A DNA stretch of 64,000 nt. It comes from Trogon surrucura. Taxonomy: Eukaryota > Chordata > Aves > Trogoniformes > Trogonidae. Below, in pieces: positions 55,446 to 64,000 of this stretch; the stretch's first letter is position 1, and the number at the start of each line of letters is the position of its first letter. Location of the stretch: positions 21,223,191 to 21,287,190 of the forward strand of contig CM036628.1 of NCBI GenBank assembly GCA_020746105.1, written 5' to 3'. The translations under genes were made by a program, and so were the position numbers. The notes under the pieces are model-generated. The model was not told where the DNA came from and ran no database searches. It was given only the letters and a program-made list of their open reading frames with translations.

Positions 55446-56329
55446 CTCCAAAGTTTCCTGTTACCCCTGTGGAAAGATGGGCTGCGGAGGGCTGTTAAAG
55501 CCACATGCCTCAGTGTGGGGATGGTTATTAAAATCATATAGTCCCTAGAATGGCCGCGTGCCTGCAAATAATCAGACAAGTTCTCCAGCTCTCAGGAATT
55601 TCCAACCTAAGTAATATGGGATTGTCCTGAAAGGGAACGGTGGGGCAGGAGGGGAAGGCTCCAGGGCTCCCCGCAGAGAGGACTTCTTGGGAAACCTCAT
55701 TTGGGCAAAACAGGTTTCTCTCCCAGGATATTGATACGGAAAAACCCACAAATCTGAGCAAAGCTGGTGCTACCGGCTGCACCCATGAGCATCTCCCTAA
55801 CAGGAGCACAGCACGCCCTCCCTGGGAGCAGGGGAGAGGAAGGGACCACTTTTATCTCCGTTTAGTTTATAAACGGGCTGCACCGGCACGTGTAGGGATA
55901 ACCAGGCCTGATGCTCTCGTGCACGGCAGGCAGGGAAGGTGTCCCAAGGAAAAAGCCTCTGCTCTGAACATCACAGGAGGGGAACGGAGCCAAGCACGAG
56001 GGTAACATGCCCTGAAACGTGGGTTCAGGGGCTGGGTGAAGGCTGTCCCACCCCAAGGACAGGGATCGACTGGAGGGAAGGGAATTGCCTGGCACTGAAA
56101 AGGACAACGAAGAGCTCCCAAACCCCTTCAAAGTGTTGTGGCTCAAGCCTGAAGCTGCAGCCGGGACTGAAAGGCTCCTGCCAAGGTCAGGGGGTGTCAA
56201 GCAGCCTCAGGGAAGGAGCCCCGAGATGGGGCCGGGACACCCGCAAAACAGGTGCGTGCAAAGCGAATGTCAACTCAGCTAAATGGAAATGTTCCCTCCC
56301 AGCCCTCTGAAGTGCAACTGCCAGGCTCC

Positions 56330-56710
56330 CCGCTGCTCTTAATCTATATCACATTGAGTAGCTAAATATATTCACAGTATAATACAGCAGGGCCTCGCTA
56401 ATCTGCCCTTCATCATTTGGACACACAAAAACGGCTCTCTCCGCATCCCAGCACAGGTTTAATAGCGCAGCCATCGCGCCGAAGGGCTCCTATTACCAAG
56501 ACTTCATCGTTTTGGCAAGGGTGAGCAGAGCGTGCTCACGAGGACATCACGGAGGATGCACATCAGTAATTGAAACAAAACTGCGGTTGTCAAAATGAAT
56601 GAGCCAAGTGTGTTTCCTGCTGTCCTAACCTTGCCCTTTGCTGATCGCGTCTGTTTGGGAAACAAATTGCATTTGTTAATTCGCGAAACAATTCTCCTGG
56701 CCGGCCGTGT
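56330..56710. promoter_or_regulatory. Candidate conserved non-coding element
   Basis: CTTAATCTATATCAC, GTAGCTAAATATATTCAC, GTATAATACAGC and CATCATTTGG at 56,338-56,420. A second patch, 56,565-56,690, has CAGTAATTGAAAC, CAAAATGAATGAGCC and CAAATTGCATTTGTTAATTCGC. A GC-moderate middle separates them. Good candidate element. Confidence 0.35.
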
Positions 56711-58313
56711 GACTCTGGTCCTCATCCCGGGGTGTTTGCCTGGCGGGAATGTGAGTCCCCATCCCCGGCTCGGTGGCTCCGGCCCGGCTCCATCCCTGTG
56801 GCCTCTGGGCTGTTCAGGGGACAGCGCTGAGAGACTTCCCTCGGGCTGGGTTTCCCAACTAGTTTGGAGACAGCGTTCCTGCCCTCACGTGGGAATCCAC
56901 AGGATGCTCACCAGAGCGATTTCTCCCGGATCTGTGCTATAAAAGGGACATGCTGCAGGCTCAGATGTCTCTCTAACCCACGTGCTGGCAGATAAGCGAC
57001 TCCAGACAGCAAATCTGGGCAAGAAATGGTCTTTGTGGAGGCCGGGCGTGGGTTGGGAGCCCACCTTTGGGTGGGTTGGGGATTACCCCACCCAACATTT
57101 GCCCTGCCGGCCCTGCTGTGACATCCGGGGGGCCCCACGGCGCGGGGCAGCCGAGGCGCTGCGCTGTGCTCGGCCACCCGTAGCCAGCCAGCCCCGTCTC
57201 CCACTCCCTGTGTCTGCATTAGCATTCCCCAAATCCTTTTAATGCAGCGAATCTGATAAGGGATCTGCCTGTATTGGATTTTTTTTTTTTTTCCCTTTGA
57301 CACATAACCCAGCTGGCTGGGTGGCTGTTCAGGGAGGAATCAAACGTTCGGTAACAAATGAGTAAATCAAGTTACCGTTTTACATCTCTTTAAGTTGTTT
57401 CCCTCTAAGAGCTCCCCAGATTTTATCTCAGGTAGCTTAATTTGAACAGGATAGCAAGGGCTCCTGGACCTGGTCAGGCTTACCAAGGGAAGGGCAGCCC
57501 CCACCAGGTAGCAGCAAGCTTTGCTGGGGAAAGCAAGCAGAAGGGGAGGGGAGGGCAGGGGTATTTCTTGTGTTTGCATTCGCCACCACCAGCTTCGTCC
57601 GCAGATCCTGCGGTGCCCTCCCTGCGGGCAGGTTTTGCTGAAGGCATTTGCTCCCTCGTCTCTGGGGTTCAGAGCGGCCAAAGGGGCGACCTCCCCAGGA
57701 TTCACCTTGCTCAGCTCCATCTCAGGCTTCATGGTTCCCTAGGACCTGCTGCCTCCAACCCGTAAAGTCACGTTGCCAGAGGATTCGTGTCTTGGAAGTA
57801 GAAGCTGCCTCATCCAGGCAAGAGCTGAGCAGTTTCCGCTGCAGGAGCGTCTGTAGGCACGTGGCTGCTCTCAGTGCCTCGTCCCGGGCTGCTCCGTGCC
57901 TGCGGCAACCTCAGGGGAAGGTCCCGTTATTTCCCCAGGGCTGGGGATCTTCTGTATGTTCCCTCCATCCTGGACCAGGATCTCTTTGCACCCCCTGGCC
58001 TGAGCCTGCACAAACACATCCCGTTCCCGTGGGCAGAGATGCCCGTTCCGGATAGTCATCTCTGCACTGGAACAACTGGGCAGCTGCTGCTGAGCTTTGC
58101 CATTTTCTTCTCCTGAAGCCTTTCGGTACAGAAATTCCCCAAGATTTCCCTAATCTGAGAGATAATAACCTGAGGAATTTCTAGTCAGGCTTCATTGGCC
58201 ATGGCATTTCACTGCTCTTTTAAAAACCCCTGATGTCTTCCTATCCCAAAACACAGCAGAAACAGAAAACAAATCAATTCACATAAAACAGCACAATCAG
58301 CTTTTCTCAAGCC

Positions 58314-58380
58314 TGGGAGAGGGGAAGAGAGAAAGGGAGGAGAGGAGAGATGGAGTGATAGGGAGAAAAGGGAGAGAAAG
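58314..58380 (+). repeat. Polypurine GA-rich tract
   Basis: About 65 bases, almost all A and G, with GAGAG and GGGAG runs interrupted by short TGGAGTGATA. Simple sequence that can form triplex DNA. Confidence 0.8.
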
Positions 58381-58759
58381 TGCAGGGCTGAGGAGGGGCA
58401 GCAGTTATGGACTCATTGGAAACCATCAATCACTGTTAGCGCAATAGGCTATTTAGAGCTGGTGAGTATTAAATTCCAGCAGAATTTGATGAATAACAGG
58501 AGGAAAAACATTCCCACTCTAGCAAAACAAAAACAGGAGTTCCCCCTCTTCCCCCATGCCACAAACCTCACACCAACCCTCCCCAACCTGAGCGAGAGTG
58601 TCCTGGGAAAGGCTGCACTGAGCCGGGGCCACCGAGGAACCAGCAGATAGCAGGGAGGGTCCAGGGCTGAGAGCCAAAGCAATGGGAACCTCAAGTACCT
58701 TGTTTTCACGAGCCAAATCTCCATCTGGGATGAGTGGGGTGGGGGCCAGCTCATTTTAC

Positions 58760-59060
58760 CTTCGTTATCACCCAGCCCCTTGCTAATTATTAGTAGCTGG
58801 CATGGGTCTGCTCAGATAAGACAAGGATCCAGGCTGCCCCCAGCTCTTTTGTGGGGTTTGAAGGTGTTTCTCCTTGTTCTGGAGATCCAGACCCTAAAAG
58901 CACAGACCTCGGTGCTTTCTGTTGTGTGATGGAGGTTGGCATTTGTTGCATCCCTGCCGTCACTCACCAGAAGCAGTCAGCAACAGCATCTCTCCTTAAT
59001 TAGACAGGCTGGTAATGAGAGCTGAGGGCCCTAGAGGCTCGTCTGACATCACCAGGTATT
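58760..59060. promoter_or_regulatory. AT-rich patches with palindrome
   Basis: CTAATTATTAG at 58,783-58,793 is a perfect 11-bp palindrome around one T. At 58,995-59,010 lies CCTTAATTAGACAGG and, about 20 bp on, GGTAATGAGAGC. Flanks are GC-rich. Homeodomain-type cores suggest a regulatory element. Confidence 0.3.
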
Positions 59061-59224
59061 GCATTCTGTGTCAAGCAGACACAGAAAAATGCGCTGAGAT
59101 TCACCCAGAATATCCTTGGAATTAGGGAATTTTGTCCTAAAAATGCCTGGGCTGATGGTTTCTCTTTGGTGTCTCAATAATGGAGAGAATGATGGGGAGA
59201 GGGAAGGGAGGCACCTGGAACAAG

Positions 59225-59340
59225 GCTGATTCAAAAAACGTCAAATCATTAATTGCAATGGAGGCATTTGGGTATGTGATGAAGAATTAATTTGGCGTGA
59301 GCATAAATGTGAAAGGGAAAGGCTGGTACAGCTCAGGTGA
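59225..59340. promoter_or_regulatory. AT-rich island
   Basis: CAAATCATTAATTGCAATGG, GAAGAATTAATTTGGC and GAGCATAAATGTG lie within 80 bp. Two TTAATT cores, one next to GCAAT. Candidate homeodomain/POU element. Confidence 0.35.
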
Positions 59341-59939
59341 CCTTTTCCTGGAGCCCTGCGGGCTGTCGCGATGATGGACGGGACACCGGCACAGCCAGGC
59401 GGTGCCCCGAGGTCCCCTCGGTTTGCTGAACAACAAGCTGCCCTTTGGGGTGAGAGCCCGGATCCCTGAACTGCTGCAGGAGGGGGGGCTGAGGCACCCC
59501 CCTCTCTGGGCACAGGCTATAAGGGCCTTTCTGGAGCTGGCTGGAGCCCCTGTGCCCCCATTTATAAACCCTCTTCTCCCTGCCGAGAGCAGCTACGCGC
59601 TGGTCTGCTTCGGTAGACAACCCAAAGAAACGGTCTGTAGAACGTGTCCATGGTCATTCCCTGGTGACACCGAGCGCCGGGCTCTGTCCCACACCCCTCC
59701 TGCCGCCCAAGATGCTCCTGCAGGACCAGGCTGGCCAGGACAGAGCATCTCCTCGGAACGAGGAACGAGCCGAGGAACGCTCAGCACCCAGCACTGAGAG
59801 GATGGGAGAGGGGATCCCCGTGGGGTCCTGGCCCTGTGTGCCCCTCGCCAGGCGCCCGGGCAGTGTGTGGGGCGCGTCCCTGCCATGTGGCACCCGTCCC
59901 GAGGACCGCTCTGATGGGAGAATGACTCACACGGACTCC

Positions 59940-60035
59940 GCTGCGGGTGTGTTTCCTATTAGGGCCGTTCAAGTCTCCACAATTAGGAATGTAACTCAAC
60001 CAGAGTGTGAATCCTTAATAGGAAACATCCCCCAG
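59940..60035. promoter_or_regulatory. Element with perfect 12-bp inverted repeat
   Basis: TGTTTCCTATTA (59,950-59,961) and TAATAGGAAACA (60,016-60,027) are perfect reverse complements, 54 nt apart. The 54-nt middle (GTTCAAGTCTCC ... GTGTGAATCC) also folds partially, and holds CACAATTAGGAATG. TGTTTCC is a FOX-like word. It could be paired protein sites, a fold, or the ends of a small element. The flanks show no target-site duplication. Confidence 0.4.
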
Positions 60036-60179
60036 ATGCGCATGAGAGGGGCCCGAGGAAGATGCCAGCCCTCGGAACGGGCCCTGGGCTTGTGTGCGAG
60101 AGCCGCCGGGATGGCTCCCACATGAGGCGGCATCAAAGGGGGAGGCTGCCGTCCCGGGGTCTCCTCGGCCACTTCTGCC

Positions 60180-60360
60180 AACTTTGATCAGGGTTTGTCT
60201 CCTGACTCCGAAATGCTTTTTTCACACTTGTTTCCCAAGTGCGAAAAGCCCGAAGCCATGTTGGAAACTCTGAGACAATTTCGTATTCCTTTGCAACAAA
60301 GCCAAGGCCAGGACAATGGGACTTTGATGTTATTGACATATTGGTTCGGAGTTTCCTTGT
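60180..60360. promoter_or_regulatory. Element with CACTTG/CAAGTG hairpin
   Basis: Left arm ends in CTTTTTTCACACTTG (to 60,230) and right arm starts with CAAGTGCGAAAAG (from 60,236); the stem (60,218-60,230 with 60,236-60,248) has 11 Watson-Crick pairs, one wobble and one mismatch around a 5-nt loop. CACTTG/CAAGTG is an NKX2-like and E-box-like site in inverted orientation. Complex AT-moderate DNA continues with CCTTTGCAACAAAGCC and GATGTTATTGACATATTGG. Candidate regulatory element. Confidence 0.4.
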
Positions 60361-60407
60361 TTCCATTTCCCAGCACTAGGACAGAGCAGAGGGCTGCTTC
60401 TTTGCTC

Positions 60408-60487
60408 TGTTTAATTAGATAATGTTTGTACAGTGCTTGGAGAATATAAAGTGCTCAGTAAGTGGAAAGCATTATCCTTATTATTAT
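60408..60487 (+). mobile_element. MIR/CORE-SINE or L2 3-prime tail relic
   Basis: TTTAATTAGATAATG, then TTTGTACAGTGCTTGG, AAAGTGCTCAGTAAGTGG and an ending TATTATTATG follow the order of the MIR/L2 3-prime tail (ATTAAATGAGATAATG, TGTAAAGTGCTT, AGTAAGTGCTCAATAAAT, TATTATTATT). Diverged and without a clear upstream SINE body. Confidence 0.55.
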
Positions 60488-60899
60488 GCCTTCCCATATT
60501 CACTGGCTGCATTCGGTGGAGCTGCAAAAGCTTTCAAAGAGAGAAGAAAATAAGGTCAGGCGAGCTTAGTTTATTTTATTTAAACGTAAAATAAAATTTT
60601 AGTGCTGAGCAGAGGCAATGGCCTGGCAGACCCGGGGAGGGAAGGGCTCTGTTTATCTCCAGAGCGGGGACAGCGGCGATTGCGCCCAACCGAGTCCCCT
60701 CAGCGCTGCCCCATCGCTGTGTGTCTCGAGTCTGGCCTGGACAGACTCCTCCCAGAGGTCAGGGCTGTTGTTCCCTTTTTCTTTCGCTCAGGTGAGGTTT
60801 ACCCGTATTGCGATCCCTCTCCTTGCCAGTGATAAAACGTTTGACGAGCCGCGCTCAAGTCCCAGACTTCGGCATCCCGCACCAACCCTCCCGCCCCAG

Positions 60900-61260
60900 T
60901 CTCTCCCCCGCCAAATATGTTTGTATTTTTAACATTTTAGGCAACAATCTTAAACCAAAGCAGATGTGACAATGAATATTTATCTGCAGCATCTCAGTAT
61001 GGGATTTTCTCTTAAACTCGATAAAATAAACTGCTCATGATACAGAACAACATTTCTCCTAATATACAATACACAAGGGGCAGGAGGGGAATTAGCAGAT
61101 GAACTCAGCGTTAAAGCCATTTAAAATCAAAAGAGTAGCAACATTTACATGCGAGGAGAACAGTTGGTTGCTTTCAGTGAGATCCTGGTGTGTTGTGGGT
61201 TGGGTTTTTTTTCTGTTTTGTTCGATTCCTTGAGGCATGTAAACGCTATCAAACGGTGAT
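60900..61260. promoter_or_regulatory. Candidate conserved non-coding element
   Basis: About 340 bp of AT-rich complex DNA: CAAATATGTTTGTATTTTTAAC, GACAATGAATATTTATC, GATAAAATAAACTGC, CTCCTAATATACAATAC, GGGGAATTAGCAG and GCCATTTAAAATC. TGTTTGTATTTTT resembles FOX sites (TGTTTGT/TATTTTT). No frame. Strong candidate by length and composition. Confidence 0.42.
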
Positions 61261-62639
61261 TGGGAACGCTGAGGAGGGCAGGTAGGAGGAGTCCTTCTGT
61301 GCAGGTGGGATGCTCAGGGATGCATCGGAGGAGCTGGATCCCAGCGTGAAGCAGCCGCGCAGGACCGCGTCCTCCGCCCGCTCTGGCGCTGCGACCCCTT
61401 TCCCACCCATCCTGCTTTTCCTCGGGCTCTTACACCAAGGCCTTGGTTTTGCAGCTCAATGAGTGAATAAAAACTGCTGAAAGCCACGAGATGAAGCTGG
61501 CAGCTCGTCCCACCACTCCGCCAGACCCAGTGGACGGCGCCGCAGGGCGGTGGAGCCATGCCGGGGGCACCACATTCTCCCCCCGGGCTGGGCGCCGGGG
61601 CGGGGGGCATTTCCAACCTTGACACGTTTCGCTCCCAGAGCCAGGCACATTTCCCCAACCTGCTGTCTCTGACGCAAATCCAGAACAATATGCAGATTAA
61701 AAATAACAACAACAAGAAAGCCCAACCACCGAGACAAAGCACTCCAGCACACCCCAGGGCAGAGCCAGGGAGCAGGCGGCACGGGGCTGGCTGAGCCTGG
61801 ACGCTGGGACAGGGCTGGGGGCTGTGAGGGGGCAGCAGGAGGATCCTGAGGGTCCCATCTCCAGGGCTGAGAGGCCAAGGAAGCGCCCTGTGCTCATTTG
61901 CTCCTCCACGGCTCTGCCAAGGCAGCAACTCGGCATGAGTGGGGAGAGTCCTGCGGTGGTGATCGCCCCTTCCAGCTGCTCCTGGGCCAAGCCGAGCCAG
62001 CAACCGCAGCACCGCGCTCTGAAACGCCTTGTTCCTCTGTGGTTTGGGATCATCTGCCCTCCCCTTCTCTCCCAGAAAGGGATGTGGGTCTCTGGGAGGC
62101 ACCTACCACCCTCCTGAGGGACCCCCCAAGGGGTGAGTCAAAAAAGCAAGGTCTCCTTTGGTCTGTGGAGACCACAAGTAGGAGCAAGAAAAACTGCTGA
62201 CTGCACGAGCTCGGCGACTTCCCGAGGAGGGAAGGGAGAGACCTTGGCCAGTGGCAGCTCCACAGCCTCAGAAATGGGATGTGGGATGCCAGAGCCCCGG
62301 AGGGACCACACTTCTTGTGCTGGGAGAGCAGACCGCGGGCCAGCCTCCTGCCGGCGATGCTGCGGGTCCCCGGCACATGTTCTGGGGTGGGTGGAGGGGC
62401 AGGGGCTTTGCAGAGCCCCTGGGCTTTGGAAGCGAGGCACCGCGGGGTTCCCAGAGCCCTGCCCAGCTCGTTCAGTTCTTCGTGGTCCTGCTGGTCTCTC
62501 AGCCCACCCCGAGGCATTCATCCGTTGCGCTTCCCACCCGGAGTTCGGGCAGATCTGGGCTCCCTGCGTGCTATTTCTGGGGTTTTAATTTCCCAACTCC
62601 ATGTCAAGGCAGTGCCGTGGGGAGCAGCGTGACGTTACC
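61261..62639. other. GC-rich block, no gene
   Basis: The frame 61314-62102 minus (262 codons) has a hydrophobic run (LLLLFLICILFWIC) but no homologous domain, and several other frames are open across the same DNA. CpG-moderate. I see no supported feature. Confidence 0.5.
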
Positions 62640-62925
62640 AGCCCGCGAGCTGCCCGACATCTCGAGATAAGTTTGCTTCATTCCCCAAACTATATAAAAG
62701 TTGCCTGATGTTCTGCCGTAGCCGCATAGCATTCCTTTGTAAGGAAATAAAGTGTCAGTGCCACAGCTGTGAAATATATGCGGAGCTCGCTCCGATTCAG
62801 TAGCGTGCACTGGGCAGAGAGGAGCGGTGGGTTCCTGTTTAGGTTTTCGGTTACTGTGTTTGTAAAATATTTATTTTTCTTGGTGTTTCTATCCTAGCCT
62901 TTTTAGAATCTAAATATTTGGACGA
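62640..62925 (+). promoter_or_regulatory. Island with TATA box and AATAAA
   Basis: CTATATAAAAG (62,690-62,700) is a strong TATA box; AATAAA, a polyadenylation signal, lies 46 bp downstream at 62,746-62,751. AT-rich DNA continues to about 62,925 (GTGAAATATATGCGG, GTAAAATATTTATTTTTC, AATCTAAATATTTGG). TATA followed closely by AATAAA recalls an LTR, but no TG...CA ends or target-site duplications are seen. Possible core promoter or enhancer. Confidence 0.3.
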
Positions 62926-64000
62926 TGGAGGAGCTGCGGCCGGATCCGCCGCGCTGGCCGTGGCGTTGCTCTGCTCGCCGAGTTGCGGCGTGTGTCAGGC
63001 ATGCTGATGGTCTCCCCTGCGCCCGCTTCCAGCCAGCCCTTTGCTTTTTGCCTCAAGATCAGACGGTATTTAAATGCAGTCTCCAGGGGTGGAGAGGGTG
63101 GTATGAGGCATTGAAAGGCCTGGTAGAAGGAACAGAAAAAAAGAAAGAAGGAAAAAAAAAAAGAAGCAAGGCAGCAGCGTATAAATGAATAAATAATAGT
63201 AATAAAAAAGATCATTGGGAAGCAGAGACATTCTTTATGGTGCATTAATGTGTTTTCTCAGCTGCTCTCTTGACTCTCCACCAGCTCTCACAGTTCCTGT
63301 CCTCGGGACACTTGCGGCTGCGAGCGGTGGGCGCAGGAAGGTTTGCGCTCGCTGCTCTGCCCCCCCTCCTCCCCGCTGCCCCCCCGGAGCGTCCCCTTCA
63401 CACCGCTCTTGGGGAACATGGATCCCCCCCCCTTTCCCCACGGACTTTGTGCTCTCCAGCCTCTCACGGGTCTCGCTTGGCTCTTTGGGAGAGCCTGCCA
63501 CGTGCACCAGAGAAGTCCTTCAGGCAGGGCAAGCCAGCAGAAGCGTGACACACGCTGCGTCCTTGGAGTCCCTCCTGGCTCTGCCTCCTCCCTCCCTCCT
63601 GCAGGTTCCCGAGCAGACTCTTTCTTCCTCCCCCCGTCGCCCGCAGCTTTGCGGGGAAGGGATCCAGCCCAGAGGCGTGTGGTGGGACGTCGGCTGCACG
63701 AGGAAGTGGTTCTTATCTGTCTGCCGACAGCACTGTCATCACGCTGTGATGAGTGACGTGGATGCGGTCCCCACCTGCTCCCCGCATTGATCAGAGGGTG
63801 TTGCTGCTGCTATAGAAACACCCGAGTTCTTGCATTCACCTCCTTTCTTCTTTATCTCTTCTCTTTTCCCTTTAGACCCTCAAAAACGCTTCTGAATTCC
63901 CATGCGTTTGAAACCAAGAGCCAATGGGCTCTCTGCTGCACTTGCATTCCTGCCAGGCTACTGTGACAAGGTGCGGTGATGCTTCCCAACTTACAGGGGG
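62926..64000. other. Mixed non-coding block to the window edge
   Basis: Contains an A-rich purine tract (63,127-63,170) with AATAAATAATAGTAATAAAAAAG (63,188-63,210) after it, several C runs near 63,361-63,432, and a pyrimidine-rich run at 63,838-63,875. No gene or repeat family recognised. Confidence 0.5.

Larger units (their letters stand above)
50001..59939. other. Mixed non-coding block, no gene
   Basis: Between the listed elements, sequence is GC-rich and featureless: 50,000-51,480, 51,620-52,030, 52,460-53,550, 53,630-55,070, 55,450-56,320, 56,710-58,300, 59,345-59,935. Frames such as 52644-53351 and 54841-55548 (235 codons each) have no domain or conserved motif I can recognise. AT-moderate patches at 53,700-53,830 and 57,190-57,380 are unassigned. 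Confidence 0.5.

Noticed and set aside
54841-55548. 235-codon plus-strand frame across an AT-rich block
   Set aside because: Runs through T and A tracts, giving a K- and F-rich, non-protein-like sequence.
61314-62102. 262-codon minus-strand frame with a hydrophobic stretch
   Set aside because: A single Leu/Ile run is common in GC-rich antisense frames; no flanking topology or domain.
1-64000. Known microRNA mature sequences (let-7, miR-9, miR-124, miR-1, miR-137 and others)
   Set aside because: Reading through for these well-known words I found no match on the plus strand; a systematic two-strand search was not possible.

Overview
This is vertebrate nuclear DNA with no recognisable protein-coding gene, tRNA, rRNA or CRISPR array. 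The background is GC-rich, with polyA, (TG)n and GA tracts. CpG-rich patches alternate with AT-rich blocks of about 100-450 bp. Young transposons appear to be absent; the only mobile elements I recognise are old, broken LINE and SINE pieces. This fits a sauropsid genome, most likely a bird, in a gene desert or a large intron of a developmental locus. The species and neighbouring gene cannot be told from the window, and no claim of conservation has been tested by alignment.

Layout. 1-9,000: GC-rich DNA with eight AT-rich islands. 9,025-9,420: a CpG island, followed by an antisense CR1 3-prime-end relic. 10,000-19,200: a series of AT-rich islands, including an unusually long one at 17,145-17,620 and a perfect 9-bp hairpin at 15,851. 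19,680-21,140: a cluster of old repeats, including an L2-type LINE reverse-transcriptase remnant. 21,260-31,070: the densest run of islands, several with inverted repeats and homeodomain-type sites. 31,360-31,745: a CpG island with a TATA/MEF2 box upstream and a good splice donor downstream, the best promoter candidate. 33,490-34,070: a CR1-type LINE ORF2 relic on the minus strand. 35,480-39,100: a 3.6-kb zone of CpG-rich patches interleaved with AT-rich islands. 39,400-48,900: more islands, an antisense MIR-like relic against an island at 42,190-42,455, and a 15-bp tandem repeat at 47,077. 49,000-64,000: sparser islands, plus two hairpins and a SINE-like tail between 59,950 and 60,490.

Interpretation: the AT-rich islands are best read as candidate conserved non-coding elements (enhancers), and the CpG patches as orphan CpG islands or promoters of non-coding RNAs. 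Island calls rest on base composition and motif content only. The transposon calls rest on remembered family consensus features and, for the two LINEs, on recognisable peptide motifs. I found no previously undescribed system. The strongest leads are the promoter candidate at 31.36-31.75 kb, the motif-dense islands at 26.6-26.9 and 59.9-60.5 kb, and the old repeats that may have been co-opted.
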